NCBI GenBank assembly: GCA_003640385.1 | Contig: RCAB01000211.1 | Span: 1-64,000 of the forward strand | Source of the DNA: Setaria digitata | Lineage: Eukaryota; Nematoda; Chromadorea; Rhabditida; Setariidae | Length of the DNA: 64,000 nt | Direction of reading: 5' to 3' | Part shown: positions 55,901-64,000 of the stretch, piece after piece | How positions within the stretch are numbered: position 1 is the stretch's first letter | How the letters are laid out: each line of letters opens with the position of its first letter | Translations under genes and position numbers: made by a program | The notes under the pieces: generated by a model | What the model was told of the DNA's origin: nothing | Databases searched by the model: none | What the model saw: only the letters and a program-made list of their open reading frames with translations

Positions 55901-56686
55901 ACGTGAAAGAGCCGTTCGTCATTATAGAACGGATTATCTTGTACAGAATACCGTAATACAGTCTCCATAGCGGCTTTTCGCAGACGATGATGATTTTCAT
56001 CACCTTCAAAATTTTCTTCCATCCATTTCAACTGACTGAAGGAATGTAACGGATATAACCATATCTTATCCAGATCTCTTTCTAACGATGTCATCGATGT
56101 GTTTTAACGCAGAAAGTATAAAATCTATTCTTATTTACTTATTCTAAAACTTAAAATACTAGCAATTTAAATACGGATAACATACTTCACAATGTAGTCC
56201 AATTGTTTAGTGTCTGGTAGCGTCCTGAAAATTACTTAGCTTCAAATGCTTTAGCCTCTCTATTCAAATTTTTATTCCGCATAATTCTGCCAGTTTAATA
56301 TGTTTATTATTTTTAATTTCCATTCGCAAATTTGGAAAATATTACTTTAAAGTACTCCTTATTTCGCTATCTTTCCATTAAGATCATTCCTTCAAATATG
56401 CAAAAGCTTATAATAAATTTTCTACGTCAAATAATGTATTTCCCGACTGATTCTATTGCTTCGCAGCTTATTTAAAACTGATTGAAAGTGAAAATTGTAG
56501 CTGCTCCATAATTACTTAAAATCAAAGAACAAAGACAGCTTGAAATTATAAGCTAACTAAGAAACTGTGTAATCTAAAATTAAAGTCTAACTTACCTCAA
56601 AGACCGCAGAAAAAAGTGAAGAGAAAGTACACAGAAATGACTTACTTCACGAAGGACGGCAATGACTCGAAGAATCCTACAACCAT
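49923..56686 (-). CDS. bub-1: BUB1 mitotic checkpoint serine/threonine kinase
   Basis: BUB1 acts at kinetochores, where it recruits checkpoint proteins and phosphorylates histone H2A. The BUB1/Mad3 TPR-like N-terminal domain lies in exons at about 56077-55888 (SQLKWMEENF, NPFYNDERLFHVF), 55570-55465 (RKQFYELAEFYVKWGE) and 55390-55290. A GLEBS-like Bub3-binding segment (EQHSIEEIFAEAGNY) lies near 54540. A long, Ser/Thr-rich middle region of small exons follows (54330-51980). The kinase starts after NPWDEKLR: glycine loop GEGGFAKVY and lysine AVK near 51570-51710, catalytic loop HGDVKPDN near 50920, then LIDWGRAIDMSYFKG (DWG where most kinases have DFG), and the final exon 50010-49923. Two small 5' exons, 56686-56646 and 56224-56186, join in phase and add 27 residues; an alternative start is the ATG at 56094. 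About 20 exons in all. Catalytic residues are present, so an active kinase rather than a Mad3-type protein is inferred. Confidence 0.92.
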
Positions 56687-57754
56687 CGACTCTGATGAAT
56701 CCTACAACTTCTATAGACCAGTGATCGAATAATAGGAAATACAGAAAACGAGTGAGTGGTTTAAAATCTAACCAACTTACTAACTCATCAAACGACGCAA
56801 TACTTAGCGCGCTAAAATTTCAAAAGACTCGCTCGTGTGGATTTTGGAGCGATATGCAAAGTCGAGGTTGATATGTTGTGTGGTATGGAATATTTGAGGA
56901 CGGAGTTCACTGAGGTTATGGGACTGCGTGGTCTACGTAGGATCCCGAGAAGCGGGAAACGTGATTCCAGCTTTTTGAACTTCGCGTAGCACTGGAAAAG
57001 AATCTTGATTGTGCGATTGCGCAGCATTAAGGGAACAAGAAATGCGACTTTGCAATGTTCAAAGCTGATTGTCAGTTTATGACTAGCCAGTATCCGGGTC
57101 TTCTCGGTATGCTTCGTGGAATATTACATTTGATTGTTGATGTTGAATGCTTTAAGTTAAATAAAGATTAGGCGATGAAGTTGTAGCATAATTACTCCAC
57201 AAGTTGATTCGAATAATTTTCTTTAGGCCTCATTAAACGATAAGTCATCTTCTATTTAGTTTATCGCGTACAGTATCGCATTTCGGATCTCTTGAGAAAA
57301 AGCGTTGTTCGTTCAGCTCGGCTATGAACGAGTGGTATAAAGTTTGTAGGAAACTCGGAAAACCGTAATAGCACATGGGCTGTTGGTTGGCTGTTAATCT
57401 TGGGTGATAGCAGAACTTGGCTTGGACCAACAAATGTGCAAGGAATGTTCAGTCTGTTGCCTAATCTTTTCAAAATTAGTAAAGATAAAAGCAGCAGGTA
57501 ATTTTTTTCTTCAGTTGTGTATTGCTACAGATGGGATAGTAGGGAAATATTAAAATGAAGTATGTTTTGAGTCTTATAATTGGAGACCTAATTCGAATTG
57601 TAACAATATACATTTATAACGATTTATCATATAGTGAATTAACGAGAGTTTCACTTTCAATCCTTGTTAGGTGAGAATGGACGAACTTCCTGGCAAGAAA
57701 TTGTCGCGAATGTAGGAATTGAGGAATCTTTAAAACAAATATCTCATTAACAGA
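56687..57754. other. Spacer with a GC-richer patch and overlapping short frames
   Basis: Between bub-1 and the first thrombospondin-repeat gene, 56800-57480 is less AT-rich and has short open frames on both strands. Minus-strand examples are 56812-57027 and 57261-57473. On the plus strand one is an unstarted frame about 57325-57500 ending before an AGCAG|GTAATT donor-like site, and another is near 57057-57170 running into an AATAAA. None matches a family I know, and no exon chain could be built. Confidence 0.4.
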
Positions 57755-60030
57755 TCAGAAATTAACCACGTTTGAGCAATTACATGGTTCAGTTAAATTT
57801 GTATCAATAAGGATAAGGCGATCGTCCAGAGGTACATTTCGGATTTTATAGCATCCAGCATCACTATATCGATTTATATCGTTGTAGAAACAATCCCAGG
57901 TGAAGTTATAATGAGATAAATTTGTTGGACATCTGAAAACATTCCTGCTTCTATTCTTCTCTCTTTTGAATGACAGCTGCTCAAGCGCCGTATAAAAAAA
58001 TATAGAACTTTTTTCTCTAGTAGAAGTAAGTTGAACCTGGATTTAAAGATGTTACATTGCACGTTTATTGGAACTGAATAAATTCAGATGCGAAATCCGC
58101 AAATCATTATTATAGTTCCACTAGCAAGCTTATATGTATTTCTCAAGTTTTGTGAAATTTATTTTTAACTTATTTTGTAAAAATAAAACATCTAATTCCA
58201 TAAGCTTCGTGAATAAGGATGTAGGTTTCCTATAGTAATAGAAAGTGCTCTACGAATATTGGTCATTCGCAATTAATTATTCAGATAAATTGGTACAAAG
58301 TCCTAACATGTAGGTGTTGCATGGTGCACTGTCGAGATGATCAGCTAGGTCGCTAGGGCATTCCGGTTTTCCGCCACCTCGGGCTTGTATGATGGATGTT
58401 TTGTTCACTTTTCGGACCCGTTTGGGATAATCTTGTCCAGAAACACGGCATGAAGATGAGCAGTCAGACCATTCCAAATAAGTGAAAAGACATGGAAATT
58501 TTTTTGTTCCTGTTGCATTTCGTATCTGCAATAAAGCTATTCAAATTAAATCTAACCGATATTTTATCTCAATGAAGTGTTGTTATTACGTACTTACCTG
58601 CCACATGTCCATAAGCAGATAACATAAGGTCAAGAATGATAAAAAAGGAAAGCTAAATATTCGAATTGGTAAAATGTCATTCTTCTAATTTCTTATTGGA
58701 AAAAAAAAAAAAAGATATCAATCAAAAACAGAAACATAATGATTTGTCTTTCGAACTGTCACAGAATTAATGAAGCGGTTACTTTGAAGATGGAAAATCG
58801 ATCATTGCGATTATTGCAATGCAGTTTAGAGGCATGAAATGAAGTATTAAAGGAAGTGAAGCATTATTATAAACTGTTTTATGCTAATAAATATCGTACT
58901 TGAGAATTTAAAGCGATGTTCCAAATTATAAATGCGATCAATATAAATATGAGAAGCATGTTGATTACTGTCATGACAAAATTGATTGTTAACATTGTGC
59001 GTACTTTCTTATTTTTTATAAAAGGTGAAATTGTCTGTAAATATTACCGCTTAAGTAACATAAAGGAAATCTATTAAAAGTTTTTAAATTTTATGTGATC
59101 TTCGCGGGAAAAAAGGAAATTTTCAAAATTTCTGATTGACAAACATTTATTAAAGTTGCAACACGAGTGGACTTCGAAGATTTACTCATCGTTGCCTCCA
59201 CTTCGCTGATATCTGACAGCTATAATAATAAAGGGAAGAGTCAGATTGAATGCAACAAATCTTTGAGAAATTAATCGAAATTCTTCCGTTGTCGTATTGG
59301 CAGCAAATCAGATTTAGTTTAATAAATTTCTGGCCAAAAATTTTCATTTTCAGTGCTAAAACAAATATTAGTTTAGATTTCCAAGTTGTCCTGTGAAAAG
59401 TCATCGGTTACTTACNAGTTCAGATTTCCAAGTTGTCCTGTGAAAAGTCATCGGTTACTTACCTGTTCGGTATCTTCTCCAGCAGATACTTTATATATTT
59501 CCGGTTCCTGTTCGCTTGCCTGCTCCACAGAGGTAGTTGGTGGTATCGTAGTACCTTGAACTTGCTCCCTTGTTTCTTCCTGAATTTTAAATAACTGTAT
59601 AATTAGAAATTTCTTAGTGCCAAGTAACACGACGACAACATATCTACTCAATCACTTCCGGAAATAGTACACCTATCAGTAATGAATCCCGAAATGGCAG
59701 GTGATAGAGTTTCGATGATTTCCACCATCTGGTACATCTGGTACTATTGTGCAATTAAATGTTCAGATACTGTGTGGTGATTTCTGCATTAACATGTGCT
59801 AATTATACTGATTCAATTGGGACTCGAAGACTTAAGTTTATCAGAATTATTTCGTTCTGAATACTGATGCAGTTTAGTCAAAGAATTTTGCGTTGCCAGG
59901 ATCAGGAACCTACCTGAAATTGGGGCAATGTTCTCGCAAAAGCTGTTTTTTCACTTTGAGAAACAAGTCCGTTTTTCATCCCCCCAGTTTGTTCAGGTGA
60001 TCGTGGACTTGATACGGGTGATTCTGACAT
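57755..60030 (-). CDS. Single-pass membrane protein with one thrombospondin type-1 repeat (copy A)
   Basis: Six exons join in phase (60030-59914, 59579-59463, 59219-59145, 59034-58900, 58525-58308, 57932-57755; 840 nt, 279 residues). The start is the ATG at 60030, 20 nt after a TTTAG acceptor that may receive a spliced leader. There is no N-terminal signal peptide. A polar, acidic N-terminal part (about residues 1-100) is followed by a basic stop (KNKKVR) and one hydrophobic membrane segment in exon 4. A thrombospondin type-1 repeat comes next (EWSDCSSSC, RGGGKPECP, APCNTY), then a Cys-containing tail (CPTNLSHYNF, GCYKIRNVPLDDRLI). Type II topology with an outside C-terminus is inferred. The next gene upstream is its paralogue with the same exon plan. 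The intron between exons 2 and 3 contains a sequence gap (N). Function unknown; TSR domains usually bind proteins or glycans outside the cell. Confidence 0.85.
59370..59462. repeat. 46-bp direct duplication flanking a single N (probable assembly artefact)
   Basis: Positions 59370-59415 and 59417-59462 are identical except for one T/C difference, with N at 59416 exactly between them. The pattern is expected when two contig ends that overlap by 46 bp were joined without merging. The repeat includes the GTAAGT donor after exon 2 of the neighbouring gene, so a false second donor appears in the intron; the coding exons themselves are not altered. Confidence 0.85.
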
Positions 60031-60917
60031 GTTATGGACTGGATTCTAAACTATGACCGCATGAATTTTAAATAAGGGCGACTGCATGCTGCTTGAAAAA
60101 GAATTTAATTGAAAATGCACAGAACATTACAAGAAGCAACCGAGCACGAAATTGAAATGAATACTAACTGACGCTTGTTTTTGTTTCACAATCATTATGT
60201 AACAGCAATTGGCATGCAGTACATGCCACATAGAGGGAGTGATATGAGCAATGATAGCATTCCGAAATCACACTGCTAATTATATGCAAATGTCCTGTCG
60301 TTGCAAATGTCGTTCACGTTGTTTGACCTGGTTTGGAAGCCATCTTAGTTATGCATGACTAGTGCGTTCAAGATCTCTTCCGCATAAACAATGTCATTTA
60401 AATTTGTGATAGTGTCAGTAAGCTTAAAAGATCTATATCAATATGGATACGAGTTGTTCCAGGTTTTATTTTCATTTGCAGCCAATATGTCAAAAGTTTC
60501 CTATTGAAATTCAACAGTTTTGAAATTTTACAGCTTTTGCTGATTTTAAAAGTACATTTATTTTTGTCTCATTGTTTCAATTATTGGAAAATTTAAATTT
60601 GTGAATCTGAAACGACAAAAGTGATGATGGAGATGTAAGCTATAGTTGACAAATTTTCGAAACTTTTCCTTCCAATCGAAATCACCAAAAAAAATCCAAT
60701 GTTGAGACATTAGGAAAAATAAATGAATGAACGGTAGTCGATGATATGATGGTGCGAAGAAAAGGGACTTGACAGTATAATCAGTGGTAATAAGTAACAG
60801 AAACTGGACCTGTAAACTCGTCAATTTATTTTCCTTTGGAAAAAATTAAGCTTATTATCGTCCAGCACTAACTGACGTGAAACCAAATAATAATAATAAG
60901 ACAAAATATGTGAAGAA
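60031..60917. other. Spacer between the two thrombospondin-repeat genes
   Basis: This 0.9-kb AT-rich spacer should hold the 3' end of copy B and the promoter or leader site of copy A. The frame at 60558-60824 on the minus strand is hydrophobic, has no splice context and is not supported as a gene. Confidence 0.5.
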
Positions 60918-62800
60918 CTAAAATAAGTATGTCCCAATGCTATTGCATTCCTGATCCGAGCATTCTTTCGTCAAGTTAGCATCCATGAAGATCAACCGGT
61001 CATCCAATGGCACATTGCGAATACGATAACAGCCAGAAGATGATTCTTTGAGTGAGTCTTTGTAATAGCAATGACTGAATAGATATTGTGATAAATTTGT
61101 TGGACATCTGCAAGTACCACATGATAACTACAAGAAAGGTTATGAATATGTGAGTAAAAACTGAAATCTGACTTTTAACAGCAAGCCTTGGAACAGCAAA
61201 TCTTCACATAATAGTATCTTAATAATAAAAAGTTTCAGAAAATATAAGAGTTAGAACTAGACATCATTCACTTTTATGAGCATCAATCCAATATCTCATA
61301 TGATATTGAAACTAAGTGACCTGAAGGTGTTGCAAGGTGCAATATCAATACGGCTATCCAAATCATTTGGACATTCCGGTTTATCACCTCCACGTGCTTG
61401 AACTATTGAACTTTTATTTACAAAGCGTCGCATTTGTGGATAATTTGCTGAACCATCCCAGCAACTTGCAGAACAAGAAGACCACGGACCGTACGTAAAA
61501 ATACATGGCAACGGTTGATCATCCATAATCCTGGAAATCTGTAATTTTTATGATTTATTCCCTTCATAAAACACATAATCACTAAGATAGGACAATTTCA
61601 CATGAAACAACTCTTTATCCCTCTCTCAATATTAATCTTTCAACCTCTGAATAAATTAATGTATGACATTAATTATCATTTATCGTTGCTACCAAGTGCA
61701 GGTTAGATCGAACTAATTCACAGAAATATGAATACGAGTTGAAGGTTGAGCTGTGAAGATGTGCTAAAGTCTAGTTTCAAAAACAAAAAAGAGTAAAGGT
61801 AGAGGTTACCCGGGAAGCAACAACAATGTAATGTAATAGGAGTGCAAGCCAAAACAGAAGCATCAAAAGGTTGATAAGCACTAAGATAACGTTGACAACC
61901 GTTAGATAGCGTAATTTTTTATTCTTGATCAATGGATAAATACTCTAAAGCATAAGTACGGTTAATTTCACTAATATGTGGTGATTCAAAATCAATTTAT
62001 GCGATAACTGCGAGTGATCCACATATGATTTGAAGTTTCCGGTAATACTTGGCGCTTAATGCAAAACAGGATAATCAAATTTGAAATGAAATCAAAAAGA
62101 TAGTTTTTAATGAAAAAGCTTACACTAAGCCAAGCAAGAAAGCGACTACTGCTGCTGCTACTGCCTGATTTTGCTACAGATGACCTAGTCGAGTACCCTT
62201 CCGGATCGGAAACATCGGAGAGCTGAGAGAAATAAAATTATTCAATGTATACGACGTTCAATGTTGAATTTGATATTTCAAAAATGTAAGATAAATAGAA
62301 AGAAATTTCGAAATTAAAAAAAAAAATGCACAAGTGAACAATACTGCAAAATCAGAAATAACCTGCTCAGTATCTTCACCAATCAAAAATTCCATTTGTT
62401 CCGGAATACTTTCACTAAGTTGCTCTACCTCTGTACTGTCTGGTACCGGACTTAGCTCCTCACCGGATGGACGTCCCTAATAATTACAAAATTAAGTTCC
62501 TTTCTCAATTATCTTCAGAATAAGATTACAAATAACCGAGTCTATTAAATATAAAGAATATTAATATTAATGCCACGGGTTATGATCCGCAAATTAGAAA
62601 AACAGGAAAGAAAACTGAAATAATATCGACCTAAAATAAAGGTGACAAACAAATTAAATTTAGGAAGAAAAATGAACGAAATGCAGTATTTGAAATCAGA
62701 GAATGCATACCAAGCCGGAACCCGAATCTTTTGTTTCATAACTTGATGATTTTGCAAAACTTCCAAAGGGTAAGGTCTGTGATGTGGTTGCAGAAATCAT
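60918..62800 (-). CDS. Single-pass membrane protein with one thrombospondin type-1 repeat (copy B)
   Basis: Six exons join in phase (62800-62711, 62476-62363, 62222-62124, 61944-61810, 61538-61321, 61107-60918; 846 nt, 281 residues). The start is the ATG at 62800, preceded at 15 nt by a strong TTTTCAG acceptor. The layout equals copy A: acidic N-terminal part containing GEDTEQ and LSDVSD, a six-serine run, basic KNKKLR, one long hydrophobic membrane segment in exon 4, and a thrombospondin repeat (GPWSSCSASC, RGGDKPECP, IAPCNTF). The tail contains CPTNLSQYLF and IRNVPLDDRLIF. Exon 4 (135 nt) and exon 5 (218 nt) have the same length and phase as in copy A, so the two arose by tandem duplication. 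Type II orientation is inferred from the absence of a signal peptide and the position of the Cys-rich part. Function and ligand unknown. Confidence 0.87.
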
Positions 62801-63931
62801 CTCAATATAACACAACTGAAAACAAATTCAATCTCATAAGCATTCATTCTATGCAAAAATTTCAAGAAAAGACATTCATATTAAAGAAAAAAGTCGCCAC
62901 TTTATTTAACCGTAATCCTGGTCGCAATAATTGAAACGAGTTTTAATGTTCGTCGAGTAATAGTCCAACCAGCCGATGTTAATGCTCCACTTTGAATGAT
63001 GTTTCATGGACGAATAACTGTTAATAAAACTTATAAAACATTCTTTTTCGAGGCATTGCAAACAAATTTACCAAACTCTTTTAAATTCATTGACTGTAGC
63101 GATATTTCCGGAAATCTTACATGCAGAGAGTAGTGTAACCTAATCTGATATGTTCTGATATTGCGACTTTTATAACCACAGCAATAACATGCAATATAGC
63201 TAATCGGGAAGCAGGCACTTCGCGTAGAACACTTAATGGATGGAATGCTTTCCAACATCGCTGCCTCAAATCCACGGTATTAAAGATTTTTTAATTTGAT
63301 AGAATAATTTTTGAATTTTCTTCTAGCTAATCCATATCAAAAAATTCATGCCCATAAACTTCCAAACGCTTATCGTGCTACTAACAACCATATAAACATG
63401 AATTTTTTTTTCTACAACTGATGAGAATAAGAAAACAAATATAAATGTTGTTGACAAAAAAAAAAACAAAAATGAATTATGGAACAGATCCAAAATATTA
63501 CTGTAATAAGAGAATTAAAGACAGAGACACGAAGCGAAATTCAATAACGACATGAGATCACAAGATGAGGATATATATTTTCCTCAGGTAAGTTACCAAT
63601 ATGTTTGACATTTCAACAGCGCTTCTTTAACAACGTTTCCCTATGTATCATGCAAATGACATACAGTCGCTAGTATTGATAACTGTAATGAAACCACTAG
63701 CAACCGGGAGTCACATAAAACGTTTGAATAGTAGAAAATAGCAACAGAAAAGCTCAACTAATAACAATAAAAGCAAACAATACCACGAATCTGAAATTTC
63801 AGGCGTTATAGGCAAATACCATGCGTTCTGCAGCCCTAAACCTGATAAAAAAACAAAATTCCTTTAGATGACACAGAATAATAAGCCCTGATAATGAAGA
63901 GGTACAGTAATTTCAAAGTAGATTTATTCGT
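62801..63931. other. Spacer upstream of copy B
   Basis: It contains the probable leader acceptor of copy B (AG at 62816-62817) and the 3' end of the next minus-strand gene, with an AATAAA-like signal just after that gene's stop (near 63922-63928). The frame at 63031-63258 on the minus strand is not supported by splice sites or recognisable sequence. Confidence 0.5.
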
Positions 63932-64000
63932 TTACGCAGTAATGCCGCTGTGTTTCTCGTAGAAGTATGCAACGCAGTCTTCCAAAACCTTGTCGTCTAA
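63932..64000 (-). CDS. C-terminal exon of an unidentified gene (partial)
   Basis: Reading the minus strand from the window edge, the frame LDDKVLEDCVAYFYEKHSGI ends with two more residues and a TAA at 63934-63932, followed within a few bases by AATAAA. Composition and the close polyadenylation signal suggest a genuine 3' terminal exon. The rest of the gene lies beyond the window, and I do not recognise the protein from this fragment. Confidence 0.45.
   Translation of the reverse strand, partial: LDDKVLEDCVAYFYEKHSGITA

Noticed and set aside
23424..62800. A single operon of smarcal1, larp-1, bub-1 and the TSR genes
   Set aside because: All share one strand, but gaps of 0.9 to 3.6 kb exceed the usual short spacing in nematode operons and no downstream-leader signal can be shown.
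1..64000. Inserted endosymbiont DNA, viral elements, CRISPR arrays or rRNA genes
   Set aside because: No bacterial-style long frames, spaced direct repeats, reverse transcriptase motifs or rRNA-like blocks were recognised by reading; a database search would be needed to exclude short insertions.

Overview
The window looks like nuclear DNA from a parasitic nematode, most likely a filarial or other spirurid worm. This is inferred from strongly AT-rich DNA, many short coding exons ending in (T)TTCAG acceptors, leader-like acceptors a few bases before start codons, and proteins that read as orthologues of nematode BUB-1, LARP-1 and SMARCAL1/SMRC-1. No bacterial-style genes, rRNA, tRNA or CRISPR array were seen. 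Every gene I can support lies on the minus strand, so transcription runs from high to low coordinates. Exon limits were derived by hand from splice signals and checked for reading-phase continuity.

Layout, low to high coordinate: 1-5715 AT-rich with no supported gene; 5716-8948 a four-exon gene for a small secreted protein with two cryptic fibronectin-III-like repeats; 8949-23423 a gene-poor stretch with microsatellites, hairpins and a few unproven candidate exons; 23424-27591 a SMARCAL1-type annealing helicase; 27592-31178 AT-rich spacer; 31179-47104 a 19-exon LARP1 gene containing a large intron with a GC-richer island; 47105-49922 upstream spacer with a long pyrimidine tract and a CA/CACGT-rich patch; 49923-56686 the spindle-checkpoint kinase BUB1; 57755-60030 and 60918-62800 a tandem pair of paralogous single-pass membrane proteins, each with one thrombospondin type-1 repeat and a conserved Cys-containing tail; from 63932 the last exon of another, unidentified gene.

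Functionally the centre of the window holds housekeeping genes: replication-fork repair (SMARCAL1), translational control of TOP mRNAs (LARP1) and the mitotic checkpoint (BUB1). They are collinear, but 1-4 kb apart, which is wide for a nematode operon. The less familiar material is the tandem thrombospondin-repeat pair, which share exon lengths and phases, and the secreted FN3-like protein. One unresolved base (N) at 59416 sits between two 46-bp copies of the same sequence and looks like an assembly join artefact.
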